In this document: positions 37,260-46,914 of the stretch, in pieces
Numbering within the stretch: position 1 is the stretch's first letter
How the letters are laid out: each line of letters opens with the position of its first letter
Origin: JAIYDQ01 sp034408855
GTDB taxonomy: Bacteria; Planctomycetota; Planctomycetia; Pirellulales; Pirellulaceae
Reading direction: 5' to 3'
Assembly: GCA_034408855.1 (NCBI GenBank)
Contig: JAWXCK010000080.1
Span: forward strand, 28,678 to 92,677
Length of the DNA: 64,000 bases
Translations under genes and position numbers: made by a program
The notes under the pieces: generated by a model
Databases searched by the model: none
The model's input: only the letters and a program-made list of their open reading frames with translations
What the model was told of the DNA's origin: nothing

Positions 37260-37709
37260 TCAATCGATCTTAAGGTCATGCCCCAGTGAACGCAGAATGC
37301 TGACCAGCATCGCTTGAAAAACCGGCTTTAGTTTTTGATACGTTCGGTCCTCGGCCTGCATCTGAACAAGATACGTATACGGCCTGAGCGTAAAGGCTAT
37401 CAATTGAGAGGTGACCAGTAAGTCGAGACAATAGAAATTGACTTCAGCACCGCGGCTATCGGGAATGTCCAATTGGGGTTCAAAGGGGTTGGATTCGAAT
37501 TGATCGTAATCCTCGTTCATGGCAGGGACCGCTCGTTCGAGGACTTCGCGGGGTGCACAATTCCATGGATACCTTGCCAATGAAAAAAACGCCGCGTCGG
37601 GACTCTCGATGGTGAACCCAATAAGCCCCTCGTCACCATTGTCCTCGGTCAATTTCCAATTATCTGGATAAAGGCACTCTAAATCAAGTTCGCGATAAGT
37701 GACGGGCAT
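37260..37709 (-). CDS. Hypothetical soluble protein, 149 residues
   Basis: Not recognised. From ATG 37709 the protein starts MPVTYRELDLECLYPDNWKL and has an alternating beta/alpha pattern: YPDNWKL, GLIGFTIESPDAAFFSLARY and a C-terminal helix (LKPVFQAMLVSILRSL). An upstream start at 37811 would add a hydrophobic, Phe-rich 34 residues (a possible membrane segment), but the shorter form is a cleaner domain. The YPDNW and FTIESPDA pattern recalls small stress or photosystem-P-like folds that begin with a strand carrying PxxW; this is weak. Acidic overall. It stands alone between a large intergenic region and a divergent TPR gene. Confidence 0.65.
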   Translation of the reverse strand: MPVTYRELDLECLYPDNWKLTEDNGDEGLIGFTIESPDAAFFSLARYPWNCAPREVLERAVPAMNEDYDQFESNPFEPQLDIPDSRGAEVNFYCLDLLVTSQLIAFTLRPYTYLVQMQAEDRTYQKLKPVFQAMLVSILRSLGHDLKID

Positions 37710-37930
37710 AAAAATCGAGTCGATAAAAGTGAAAAAGGCATCGTAGCAAAAGGCAGAAAACGAGCAGCCCGATCTCGGGAATAGGATGGACCATAATTGT
37801 ATTATTTGCAAGCGTTCTTGGCCAAATTCGCTAGCTTGTCTTGTTGGTCAACATCAAAACTTGTAAAGATTCCATTGGGATTTTGATGGCTCGTTACTCT
37901 TGGTGAAAACTGCGTCGATAGCTAAGCGGT

Positions 37931-38875
37931 ATGACCGAATTCCGTTCACGATTTAAAGTCGGAAACTTTCTCCTAGGAGTGATCTTTTTTGGGGCAGGGC
38001 AGGGGGTCTGGACTGGTTGCCGAACGTTAAGTGGCACCCTTCCTGATGGCCGACTTGTCCGAGCTCGACAACTCTCGTTGCGAGGTGCCGATCTTCTTCG
38101 GCGTTCGCGGTACGATGATGCTCAGACGTTATTCAATGAGGCGATTCAGAATTGCCCGAACGACGAGCGAGCGCACTGGGGGTACGCTACAACGCTCTGG
38201 GAAAACAATCAACGCGGGGCTGCCATCGCTCATATGACCGAAGCAGTGCGACTCTCCGGTAGCAACCCCGAGTTTATGACTCGTTTAGGCGAGATGTACC
38301 TAGCTGAAAACGATCTTGCTCGCGCCAAATCTCAGGCCGATCTTGTTCTTCAATCACATCGAGATCGAGCTGATGCCTGGGCCTTGTTGGGTGATAGCTA
38401 TGCACAATCGAATCAGCCTGCCGAAGCCATCGAGAGTTATCATCGTGCGTTATTGCTTCAGTCGGATTACCCACGTGTTCAACTAGCTACGGCGATTATG
38501 TACCGCCAGATCGGGCGACCGAATCGTTCACTTGCGACGCTCGATCGAATGGTTGATATGCATCCGTCCGACTGTGCCAAAGGTGAGGCGCAACTTATTC
38601 GTGCCCTCGCTTTGACCGATCTCAATCGAAAGGACGAAGCCTTGTTGGCGTTAAAGTCGGCAACCGACGGTCTTCCGGAGAACAATCCTCAACGGCATAT
38701 CGAGTTAGCCTACGCACAGTATCAACTTGGCGAACTTGTTGAGGCTCGGATGTCGTTAGGTCGGTTATTGCAGCAACACCCCGACTATCAGGGAGTGAAG
38801 GAGTTGCAAATCAAACTCGATAGTTCATTTGCATATCTGGCTGAGCAACCTAGCCATGCTCAGTTGAAGCGATGA
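37931..38875 (+). CDS. Exported TPR protein, probable lipoprotein
   Basis: A 314-residue protein with a hydrophobic N-terminal segment (VGNFLLGVIFFGAGQGVW) ending in TGC, so C30 may be a lipid attachment site, though the -3 residue is atypical. At least six tetratricopeptide repeats follow, for example YDDAQTLFNEAIQNCPNDER, ARAKSQADLVLQSHRDRADA and AEAIESYHRALLLQSDYPRV. TPR lipoproteins of this type usually scaffold envelope complexes; nothing here shows which. Two overlapping copies of GGGCAGGG (37992-38004) lie in its 5' part on the same strand, encoding part of the signal segment. Confidence 0.8.
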   Translation: MTEFRSRFKVGNFLLGVIFFGAGQGVWTGCRTLSGTLPDGRLVRARQLSLRGADLLRRSRYDDAQTLFNEAIQNCPNDERAHWGYATTLWENNQRGAAIAHMTEAVRLSGSNPEFMTRLGEMYLAENDLARAKSQADLVLQSHRDRADAWALLGDSYAQSNQPAEAIESYHRALLLQSDYPRVQLATAIMYRQIGRPNRSLATLDRMVDMHPSDCAKGEAQLIRALALTDLNRKDEALLALKSATDGLPENNPQRHIELAYAQYQLGELVEARMSLGRLLQQHPDYQGVKELQIKLDSSFAYLAEQPSHAQLKR

Positions 38876-38898
38876 ACGCGGATTAAGGCTTTTTCAGT

Positions 38899-38964
38899 CG
38901 CAAGCAGCAGGCTTACGCCAGTTTTTCGCAAGCAGCAAGCTTACGCCACTTTGCCGCAAGCTTA
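38899..38964. repeat. Tandem family B REP elements at the end of aroC
   Basis: Two direct copies, each of the form CGCAAGCAGCAAGCTTACGC (38899-38920 and 38927-38948), are followed by a truncated third, CGCAAGCTTA (38955-38964). The final TTA of the truncated copy is, on the other strand, the TAA stop codon of aroC. Confidence 0.8.
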
Positions 38965-40101
38965 GCGACCGCGAGCGAGTTCTTGAAACAAGCGAAAACG
39001 CGATTGCATTTCAGCGACACTATCGCCGCCGAATTTGTCGACGAAGGCTGCGGCGATCTCGAAGGCTACTACATGTTCAACGATAATTGCGGCGGCCGAG
39101 ACAGCACACACGTCGCTTCGTTCGTAGTTCGCTCGATACGGTTCTTTGTCATCCATGCGAATCGAGTCGAGCGGTTTGCGGAGGGTACTGATCGGTTTTT
39201 TCCCTGCTCGAACAATCAACGACTGACCATTCGTCATTCCGCCTTCAAGTCCCCCGGCGTTATTGGTTGGGCGTGTGTAACCAAGTTTTGTCGTATCTTT
39301 TTCCGAGGCGTCATAGCCGATCGGATCGTGAACCTCTGAACCGCGCCGGACAGCGGCTTCGAAACCCATTCCGATTTCGACGCCTTTAATTGCTTGAACG
39401 GCCATCACGGCTTGCGCAAGTTTTCCATCGAGCTTTCGATCCCATTGAGCGTGTGTTCCAAGTCCAAATGGCAAGCCATCGACACGAACTTCGATAATTC
39501 CGCCGAGCGTATCACCTTCGTCGGCGATCTTGTCGATATAAGCTTCGATCGATTTATCCTGACTTGGGTCGAGCGAATAGATGCTACTTTGATCTCGAAT
39601 CGTTCGCAGCTCAGGGATTGTTCCGGCAACCGGAGGGATGGCGTGGCCGCCAAGGTTGACAACGTATCCAAGCGTTTCAATACCGAAGACGCGTAGCAAC
39701 TGTCGACAGAGAGCTCCTGCGGCAACGCGAACGGCGGTTTCTCGAGCGCTCGATCGCTCTAGGACGCCGCGAATACTTCCGAGATACTTGATGGCTCCGG
39801 TCAAGTCAGCATGACCGGGTCTGGGGCGTTCGAGTTCTTTGAGTCGTTCGAGTTTGTAATCGCGATTGATGACTTGAAGCGTAATCGGAGAACCGATCGA
39901 CTTGCCTTGCCAAATGCCTGTCAAGATATCGACTTCGTCGGTTTCTAATTTCTGCCGACCGCCGCGACCATAACCACCTTGCCGCAATCGAAGCTCGGTA
40001 TTGATCATTGCCGGGTCGATATCGAGCCCGGCTGGAAAACCATCGATCAAGGCGAGTAGGGCTTTTCCATGCGATTCCCCAGCGGTCCAATAACGAAGCA
40101 T
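38962..40101 (-). CDS. aroC: Chorismate synthase
   Basis: Last shared step of aromatic biosynthesis: converts 5-enolpyruvylshikimate-3-phosphate to chorismate using reduced flavin. The 379-residue protein begins MLRYWTAGESHGKALLALID, the family's FMN- and substrate-binding start, and has QGGYGRGGRQKLE, RPRPGHADLTGAIKYL, SSARETAVRVAAGAL and a C-terminal SVAEMQSRF. Length is typical. The stop codon is formed by a truncated REP element, so the original C-terminus may have been slightly different. Isolated gene, minus strand. Confidence 0.98.
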   Translation of the reverse strand: MLRYWTAGESHGKALLALIDGFPAGLDIDPAMINTELRLRQGGYGRGGRQKLETDEVDILTGIWQGKSIGSPITLQVINRDYKLERLKELERPRPGHADLTGAIKYLGSIRGVLERSSARETAVRVAAGALCRQLLRVFGIETLGYVVNLGGHAIPPVAGTIPELRTIRDQSSIYSLDPSQDKSIEAYIDKIADEGDTLGGIIEVRVDGLPFGLGTHAQWDRKLDGKLAQAVMAVQAIKGVEIGMGFEAAVRRGSEVHDPIGYDASEKDTTKLGYTRPTNNAGGLEGGMTNGQSLIVRAGKKPISTLRKPLDSIRMDDKEPYRANYERSDVCAVSAAAIIVEHVVAFEIAAAFVDKFGGDSVAEMQSRFRLFQELARGR

Positions 40102-40157
40102 TTCTAAATTGATGGCCTATTTACGAAGAAGTAAGACACCCCAAAATCGGGCACCTT

Positions 40158-40188
40158 CGCTAAACGGACATTCTAATTCCGTTTAGCG
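40158..40188 (-). terminator. Perfect 11-bp hairpin downstream of the 1510-residue gene
   Basis: CGCTAAACGGA (40158-40168) and TCCGTTTAGCG (40178-40188) form a perfect stem around a 9-base loop, 28 bases past the stop of the upstream minus-strand gene. No U-run follows, so it may terminate with help or protect the 3' end. Confidence 0.5.
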
Positions 40189-40215
40189 ACTCGTAACAGC
40201 CCAACGCAATTCCAA

Positions 40216-43200
40216 CTATCGACCATAATCCGAGAAGAATCGATCGACGCTTGGCGCCGCTCCTTCACCCTCAGCCGATCCGGTCGACGTGAAAGTCAGT
40301 TCCGCAGCCGTCATGAGGATTCGAACGACCGCGTTTCCGGAAGCGTCCGTATTTGCCAAGTATCGTCCGCGAGGAACTGTTGCGGTTACTACTTGCAAGT
40401 TCGGAAGAACCGAAAAGATTTGAACTTGGCCGTTGGATAAAACCCTTACTTCGTTGTGAACATAACTTTCGAAGCCACCTCGATGGATCGTCCACGCGGA
40501 AGTTCCATCGGGTCGAACCAAGGCGGTCAGTCCCAACTGTCGCCATTGCTGTCCGTTGCGAAGGTAGTATGCGTTTTCAATATTCTCAAGAATGTTCTCA
40601 TAGCCAGCTTCGAAACCATAGACTGAGAAGTTGTGAGCGGTCGTCGTTCCACCAGGAGCAGCGATGGTTGTGCTTACCGAATTTGGGGCCGGTGCATCGA
40701 GCATCTTGACTGGCGGAGTGAACGAAACCGTATAGCTTCCAGGACCAAGGTTACTGAATTCGTAGCTGCCGTCTCGTAAAGACGCTACAGCAATCGGCGT
40801 AATGTCGCTGGTTGCACCCACGGCACGTCCCGTGAGTACGACTTCAATTCCGTCTAGGAAAAGTTCATTGTTGTTTACCGATCCGTCTTTGTTGTCATCA
40901 ATCCAAACTTGACCGCGGATGGTGCTAGGTTGGAAAGCCGCCACGTTGACGGTGATTCTGGCGATGCCTGTCTTCGGATCGGCTTGACCGTTGGTCGTTC
41001 CGTTATCGATGATTTCGTAGTCGAACGAGTCTGGTCCCGAGAATCCAGCCGGTGCAAGATATCGAATCGTTCCATCGGTATTGAGCGTAACTGTTCCTTG
41101 CGTTGCGTTGGCACCCGTCAATGGAATGACGCGATTGACGCGAACGGTTTGGGTTGCTTCGTCAGCTCCACCGCCGCGAGATGCTAGCGCTAACTCGGCT
41201 GTCAAATCGATATTGATAGGAATGGTCGCATTTGCATTTCGCGATGCAGCAACCGGGACCGGTGGATCGTTAACAGGCGTTACTGTGAACACAATCGTTC
41301 CCGTCGCCTGAGGATTTCCAGTTCCGTTGTCTTGAATCGTGTAGATAGCCGAACTGGTTCCGTTAAAGAAGGCTGGCGGTGTGAAGACAATGTTGCCGTT
41401 CGATAGAGCTACCGAACCGGCCGCACCGTTGGCCATGACAACGCTTACGATGCTTAAGGTCTGGCTTACTTCGTCGAGTGCCGTCGCAGGTCCAGGCCGA
41501 TCGTTTGAGAGGACACTCGTTCCTGTCAGCGTGAGCGTTGAACCCTCGGCTGTCGTACCGGCATCGTTGCCGGCGATCGGAGCATCATTCACCGCAGCTA
41601 CATTGACCGTGATGGTTGCCGATGCTGTAAGCGGAGCTGCGACGCCGTTGTTCGTACCATTGTCGGTAGCGGTGTAACGGAGCAGGGCAGGGCCGTTAAA
41701 ATCAGCGGCCGGAGTAAAGACAATGTTGCCGTTGGTTACGACGACTGTTCCTTGGCTAGGTGTGACGACACTTACGGCGGTAATCGTAAAAGTCTGATTC
41801 GATTCGTTCGGTCCAGCCGAAGAACCAGCGAGCGCCGTCGAAGCAAGGATCGTAAGCGGTGTATCTTCGGTGCCCGACACGGTTTGATTGACGACCGTCG
41901 GTGCGTCGTTGATTTCAGTTACCGTTATGAACACCGTGCCGGTCTCATTCGGACTTCCGTCAGCACTGTCCGTCATTACATACGTAAACGATGCGATCCC
42001 AGCGAAGTTACTCGCCGGTGTGAATCCAATCGTATCGTCGGTTGTATCACTAGGTGTTCCATTGTCGAGATTTACAATGGTGCCCGCATTGGACGGCGTG
42101 AGTGCGCCGATACTGACAAGTCGTTTGGTCGCTCCGTTGTTGAATAAATCATTCGTCAAGACATTGATGATGGTCTGGTTGCTGTCTTCAGCAACGCTTA
42201 TCGAGTCGTTGACGGCAAAGGGCAAACGCGGCGGGACGACTTGAACTTGTACCGTCGCGGTAGCCATCAAGCCGCCGTCATCGGTAATCGTATAGCTGAA
42301 TGTTTCTGTATTGCCAATCGAGGTAGCTCCAGGCGTATACAAAATGCTTTGACCATTCGGGCCGATTGCAATCGTTCCGGCACCCGAAAGTACACTAATT
42401 GCGGTGACGCGAATCGTACCGCCCACATCGCCAGAACTATCATTTGCCAAGACATCCAAAGTCGTTGTGATCGACGTAATGCCCGGTGCCGAAAGCGAGT
42501 CAGCGTTAGCGGTCGGTGGATCGTTGACAGGTGTTACCGTGATCGTCACCGTCGATGGTTGGCTCTGCAAAGGTTCGGTTTCACCGTCGTTTGCAATCGC
42601 TACGAAGACAAACGTACCTGAAAAATTTGCGTCCGGTGTAAATCGGGCATTTCCCGTATCGACGACAATGGTTCCACCGGTCTGACCTGCGACGGGTACC
42701 GCGCTGACTAAAACAACAGCTTGCGTCGATTCGTTAGCCGGGCCCGGATTAAAAATATCCGATGCCAAGATTGTAAACGGCGTGTCTTCTAGCGTCGTGA
42801 ACATTGTCCCATTGGCAATCGGCGGATCGTTGACGGGGGTGACCGTTACGGTAAACGTCGCTGTTGTCGATGCGGCAGGCGTACCGTTGTCGGTTCCTGT
42901 TACGCGGAACAAGATTGGTCCATTAAAGTCGGCTACCGATGGGGTGAACGAAACGTTGCCACTGACCAATGAGAATGTACCGCCGGTCTGACCTGGAACA
43001 AGCGACACATTGCTGAGTGTAACTGTCTGCGTATCCTCGCCAGCACCTGGCAAGAAGAGTTGGGATGGCGTGAACGTGACGGCAGGTCCATCCTCGGTTG
43101 CGCTCAACGGTGTTCCAAGTGCGACAGGAGCCTTGTTCGCTGCACTAACTGTCGCGGTCACCGTAGCCGTGCTCATTTTCGGTGTCGGCTGATTGTTGGT

Positions 43201-44748
43201 TACGGTATAGGTGAACGTCGCCACGCCATTAAAACCGGCCGTTGGTGTAAAGCTAACCGACGATCCATTATTGACAACCGTACCGCCGGTCGCTGGCTGG
43301 GTAATGCCAGTGATGTTGATGGTCGTACCAGCTAGCTTGGAATCGTTGGCGAGAACATCAAGCGTCGTTGCACCGCTGTTTTCAACGACCGTAAACGAGT
43401 CGGCTATCGCTTGCAGATCGCTCGCAATGACAACGCGGAATGGAGCTGGATAAGTTACGACGCTGTCTGCTAGGTTCGTATCGTTATCGTACAAACCGAT
43501 TCCCTGCAGCGTATTCTGACTCGAACCAACAGTGAAATCGACAATGCCGCTCATGGTAGCGGCTCGGTAGGCCGTATCAAAGATACTCACATATGCCGAA
43601 GGATCATCAAAAGAGGCACTGATTGCGCTCGAAAAACTTCCCGCATTGTCAATTTTTAGTCCGGTATTTCCAACCGTTTGAAAGGTAGCAACCGGCGGCG
43701 ACGCATCATACACTAGTTGTGAAGATCCCGAGATTTGATTGACGGGGTAACTAAAGGCGGCAAACAATGAAAGTTTGTCGGTAGGGTCAGCGACTGTCGT
43801 GAGGGTAATAGTATTCGCACCAGCTCCCGACACGGTCAAATTGTTGGTGCCGATAACCGGATTTTGAACATTTTGCCTTGCGAGGTTTCCAGTAAAGAAG
43901 ACATCAAAAAGTGGGCCTTGATTTGAACTAGCCGCGATCGAGTTCACACTTATATTCGATACGCCACCGACAAAATTCAAAGCTCCAATTGCGTTTCGAA
44001 TGCTGGTGCGCATCGTTGCCAAGTTGTTTGAGAAATTGATCGGAGCGGTTGTCTCACTCCCGTAAGTCAGCGTAAAGGAACCGCCATTGGCTCCAAACGG
44101 GAGACTGATGGACTGTGCTTCACTCCAAAGCACTTGAGCTAATTCGGTTGTCGCACTCCCTTGGGTTGCGTAATTGATGTCGACGAAGGTCGAAAAAACT
44201 CCGGTGGCGTTTGATCTCAAATCGCGAGTCCGGGTTCGCAAAGTAAATTTTTCACCGGGCGCGACTGTGTATTCATTTACGCCAGCGACAACGTTAGGTT
44301 GAATGGGTGTACCGGCACTATTGAGGATTTGTACTTCAATCTGCGCAAGCTCGCCAACGCCTTCTCCAGATTTCAACTTGTTGATAACCATCAGGGCATC
44401 GATCGGCGATAAAAGGCCGTCGTTGCTGACGTCAACCATCTGAGCTATCGTATCGGTATCGGAAGCATTCAAGGTGCCTCGCGATTGTCGATTGAGCGCA
44501 TTGATTACCTGCAGCGCATCAATTGGCGAAATTTGGAAGTCGCCGTTGACGTCGGTCGCAATCAATGAGTTGTGCTGAATAGCACCTAAATCGCTCGCCA
44601 TAAGCTCGCGACGCTCTAGCGACTCGACAAGTAGCGAGCGGCGCTTCGAAGAACGAGCAATGCTTGCTATTCTTGTTCGCCATCGTTTACTCAACGACTT
44701 AGAGGAGAAAAAAGCTGTCAAGGAGTGACGGTTTTGCAATCCACTCAT
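40216..44748 (-). CDS. Large secreted adhesin-like protein: dockerin, cohesin-like and tandem cadherin-like repeats
   Basis: Predicted extracellular protein of 1510 residues. The basic N-terminus carries LERRELMA at 44-51 (LEPR-XLL type). An N-terminal dockerin-like pair follows (DVNGDFQISPIDALQVIN; DVSNDGLLSPIDALMVIN, about 64-125). A beta-rich region at about 155-440 containing YTVAPGEKFTLRTRTRDLRS and FSTFVDINY resembles a cohesin-like fold. From about 450 to 1270 run some eight tandem repeats of about 95 residues of the VCBS/cadherin-like type, each ending in a VNDPP or VNDAP linker and beginning with an acidic ED turn. An SdrD B-like domain (WIDDNKDGSVNNNELFLDGI) and a tail ending SVDRFFSDYGR complete it. 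A calcium-stabilised adhesin is a reasonable inference. Nothing shows its ligand. Confidence 0.8.
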   Translation of the reverse strand: MSGLQNRHSLTAFFSSKSLSKRWRTRIASIARSSKRRSLLVESLERRELMASDLGAIQHNSLIATDVNGDFQISPIDALQVINALNRQSRGTLNASDTDTIAQMVDVSNDGLLSPIDALMVINKLKSGEGVGELAQIEVQILNSAGTPIQPNVVAGVNEYTVAPGEKFTLRTRTRDLRSNATGVFSTFVDINYATQGSATTELAQVLWSEAQSISLPFGANGGSFTLTYGSETTAPINFSNNLATMRTSIRNAIGALNFVGGVSNISVNSIAASSNQGPLFDVFFTGNLARQNVQNPVIGTNNLTVSGAGANTITLTTVADPTDKLSLFAAFSYPVNQISGSSQLVYDASPPVATFQTVGNTGLKIDNAGSFSSAISASFDDPSAYVSIFDTAYRAATMSGIVDFTVGSSQNTLQGIGLYDNDTNLADSVVTYPAPFRVVIASDLQAIADSFTVVENSGATTLDVLANDSKLAGTTINITGITQPATGGTVVNNGSSVSFTPTAGFNGVATFTYTVTNNQPTPKMSTATVTATVSAANKAPVALGTPLSATEDGPAVTFTPSQLFLPGAGEDTQTVTLSNVSLVPGQTGGTFSLVSGNVSFTPSVADFNGPILFRVTGTDNGTPAASTTATFTVTVTPVNDPPIANGTMFTTLEDTPFTILASDIFNPGPANESTQAVVLVSAVPVAGQTGGTIVVDTGNARFTPDANFSGTFVFVAIANDGETEPLQSQPSTVTITVTPVNDPPTANADSLSAPGITSITTTLDVLANDSSGDVGGTIRVTAISVLSGAGTIAIGPNGQSILYTPGATSIGNTETFSYTITDDGGLMATATVQVQVVPPRLPFAVNDSISVAEDSNQTIINVLTNDLFNNGATKRLVSIGALTPSNAGTIVNLDNGTPSDTTDDTIGFTPASNFAGIASFTYVMTDSADGSPNETGTVFITVTEINDAPTVVNQTVSGTEDTPLTILASTALAGSSAGPNESNQTFTITAVSVVTPSQGTVVVTNGNIVFTPAADFNGPALLRYTATDNGTNNGVAAPLTASATITVNVAAVNDAPIAGNDAGTTAEGSTLTLTGTSVLSNDRPGPATALDEVSQTLSIVSVVMANGAAGSVALSNGNIVFTPPAFFNGTSSAIYTIQDNGTGNPQATGTIVFTVTPVNDPPVPVAASRNANATIPINIDLTAELALASRGGGADEATQTVRVNRVIPLTGANATQGTVTLNTDGTIRYLAPAGFSGPDSFDYEIIDNGTTNGQADPKTGIARITVNVAAFQPSTIRGQVWIDDNKDGSVNNNELFLDGIEVVLTGRAVGATSDITPIAVASLRDGSYEFSNLGPGSYTVSFTPPVKMLDAPAPNSVSTTIAAPGGTTTAHNFSVYGFEAGYENILENIENAYYLRNGQQWRQLGLTALVRPDGTSAWTIHRGGFESYVHNEVRVLSNGQVQIFSVLPNLQVVTATVPRGRYLANTDASGNAVVRILMTAAELTFTSTGSAEGEGAAPSVDRFFSDYGR

Positions 44749-45078
44749 CGAAAATCCACCCTGAGGGCTAGGGAAAAATTATTGAAGCTGTTCGGAAAAG
44801 CCTGCGTCCAGGTACCTTCCGAAAGAGCTTATGTAAAAAAGACAGTCCTGAGATTACTTGCCGTCGAGCGGTTTTTCAATGGTATAAATTGCCAGGACTT
44901 CCCAGTTTTCCTGCTGAAACATCTCTTCCTGACGACTATAACCATCGTAGTCGGAAAAACCGGTGCAGCCAACGGTCGTTAGAGTCGGGAAAAAGTATAG
45001 AAGTTCCCGAAGATTTCCGAGATTTACTCGGGAATTAGGTTTTCGGCCGAAGGTGGGCTGCGTGCATTCGAACTGAAG
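44749..45078. other. Intergenic region with hairpin, upstream of the adhesin-like gene
   Basis: 330 bases without a convincing gene; it should contain the promoter of the minus-strand adhesin gene. A hairpin TTCCGAG-ATTTA-CTCGG at 45015-45031 lies about 45 bases beyond the stop of the next minus-strand gene and may terminate it. Nothing else recognised. Confidence 0.45.
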
Positions 45079-46530
45079 CTATTTTTGGATCTGAAAGTCA
45101 AGATTTGCTTGACCAAACTTGCGAGCTTTCATGTCCTCGATCGTGACTCGCATTTGATAGTTGCCGGGCGCAATTTGGATCGGCATAAAAATGTGATAGA
45201 TAATGAAGTAGTCGCGGCGATGATTCTGGCATATTTCTCGCTCCATCGGGAGCAATTGGTCTGTAATTCGACGCCCGTTGGGATCGATGATCTCGTAATT
45301 TCCTTGCAATTGCGTCTCAAATCCCGCTTTGACCTGCTCTGCCAAGACGTTCTCGAGTTCGCAGTAAAGCAATATCTCTTGGTCGGGTTTGAATTGATAA
45401 TTCGGAAACTTCGTCATCATCCCGTAGCCCTGGACATCCGTGCAAAAAGCGAGCGATCGAACTTCTAAATTGCTAGCGGCGGCGAGCTGGTTAGTCGCCT
45501 GCCGCTGGCTGTTCATCACCAACGACCAACGTCGCTTGGCCGGCATCGCATCTGGATTTCCTGCCTCGTAAAGCGCCTGGAGTTGATGTCGAAAATAGTC
45601 TTGCTCGTTGGCTGCCAAGCCTTCGATAGGACGCAGCGCGTCGTCGAGCTGCCGATTCGATAAGTACAAAAGCCGCAATGTTACTTCATGGCTTAGTCGA
45701 AGATTTTCATCGGAAGTTTGATTCTGCTCGATATCGCGTTCGAGCGTCGATATTGCTTCACTGACCGAAACATTCCAGTGCGGGTTCGCAACCGGCTTCG
45801 AAGACGCAGCCGATGCGAGCTCGACCGCTCCTTGATTCTCTGCTTTTTGCGCAGTCGCAGTTACGACAGCGTGGGGTTCCTTGGCAGAATCAGCGACATT
45901 TGTCGAAGCGGGTACTGGATCAGGAGACGGCATGTAAGACGCCCTTATGACTTCCGATTCGCTTTTATCGGTCAATTTCGCCGTGATCTTAGTTTCTGGT
46001 TTGCTCTTACCGCCCCGGTTGATCCCAGATTCTTCCGATTTTCGAGAGCTCTTCATTGCCTGAAGCTGACGGCGCGCGACTTCCTGAAGATTCGGCGGAA
46101 GCGCGGCTAAAGCGCCTTCTAGATCGAGATCATGCGTATCGGTTTCTTTGACATCGAGCGCATCCGTAGCTTCGCTGCTTTCGTCTTTGGCGATCTCGGG
46201 TTGCGATTTAGCTGACGAATCGTCAGCTATCTTCGAAATCTTGGGCGGCTGGTACTCGGCAGGCAGCAGCGGATTGTTCGATTTAGGTAAACGAGAAACA
46301 TCGTCGCTATTCTGCTTTGAGCGACTTACATATTTTTGCGGCTGGGTGTAGCGACCGGTTTTCGGAGGTGCCCAGTCGTCATCCGATGCCGCATCGATGC
46401 TCGTTCCCTGTGTCCGAAAACGTCCGCTAAGCGGATGACAACCCAACGCCGACAACAGGGCCGCCGAGATGCCGATTGCAATCGCACTGCACTGAGCAAA
46501 TTGTTTCAAACTATTCAACATCCGTGACAT
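45079..46530 (-). CDS. Predicted lipoprotein with disordered middle and C-terminal beta domain
   Basis: 483 residues from ATG 46530. The signal sequence IAIGISAALLSALGC gives a good lipobox with C31. Residues 40-240 are polar, Ser/Lys/Glu-rich and probably disordered, and a helical part follows (LRLLYLSNRQLDDALRPIEG). The C-terminal 120 residues form a beta-rich domain (DQEILLYCELENV, then GNYEIIDPNGRRI and GNYQMRVTIEDMKARKFG). No named family recognised; the type is common in planctomycetes. An upstream start at 46569 would add 13 residues in front of the signal sequence and is less likely. Divergent from the TIGR03000-type gene. Confidence 0.7.
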   Translation of the reverse strand: MSRMLNSLKQFAQCSAIAIGISAALLSALGCHPLSGRFRTQGTSIDAASDDDWAPPKTGRYTQPQKYVSRSKQNSDDVSRLPKSNNPLLPAEYQPPKISKIADDSSAKSQPEIAKDESSEATDALDVKETDTHDLDLEGALAALPPNLQEVARRQLQAMKSSRKSEESGINRGGKSKPETKITAKLTDKSESEVIRASYMPSPDPVPASTNVADSAKEPHAVVTATAQKAENQGAVELASAASSKPVANPHWNVSVSEAISTLERDIEQNQTSDENLRLSHEVTLRLLYLSNRQLDDALRPIEGLAANEQDYFRHQLQALYEAGNPDAMPAKRRWSLVMNSQRQATNQLAAASNLEVRSLAFCTDVQGYGMMTKFPNYQFKPDQEILLYCELENVLAEQVKAGFETQLQGNYEIIDPNGRRITDQLLPMEREICQNHRRDYFIIYHIFMPIQIAPGNYQMRVTIEDMKARKFGQANLDFQIQK

Positions 46531-46708
46531 AGCAAAGAATCCTTCGAGACTGATCTTCAAGCCGACCAATCGCTAGATTTACCGCGATAGAGCAGAAACC
46601 GAACTTCAACGCGGATACTAGGAGATCACGAGTGTTTTTCGCAAGATCGATTGCTTTTTCGAGATGTATCGAATCGTCGAATTCGCCTATTTCCGCAGGT
46701 GCAAACGC

Positions 46709-46731
46709 ACCATCTCTCAAAATGAGATGGT
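46709..46731. promoter_or_regulatory. 8-bp perfect inverted repeat in a divergent promoter region
   Basis: ACCATCTC and GAGATGGT flank TCAAAAT. It sits in the 384-bp space between two divergent envelope-protein genes (46531-46914) and could be an operator or a small hairpin. Nothing else in this space is recognisable. Confidence 0.35.
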
Positions 46732-46914
46732 CTGTCACATGCCGCCCTATGTTTCTTATTGTTTCTATTTGGTGCAATCATTAAATTTTACCCAGTCTTC
46801 TTGCATGCATCGAATTCCGAGATATTCTAGAAGTACTTTTGAAGAAGGAGTTGGGCTAACAGTATGTCCAACTGATTGTTGGGGGTCCGAATTCTTGGAG
46901 AAAACTGCTGCATC

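Noticed and set aside
37030..37263. Minus-strand 77-codon frame in the MFS-hypothetical gap
   Set aside because: Irregular composition, no ribosome binding site, and it overlaps the next gene's end; treated as chance.
44725..44982. Small plus-strand gene upstream of the adhesin-like gene
   Set aside because: It starts inside the divergent gene's 5' end and has no recognisable domain or ribosome binding site.
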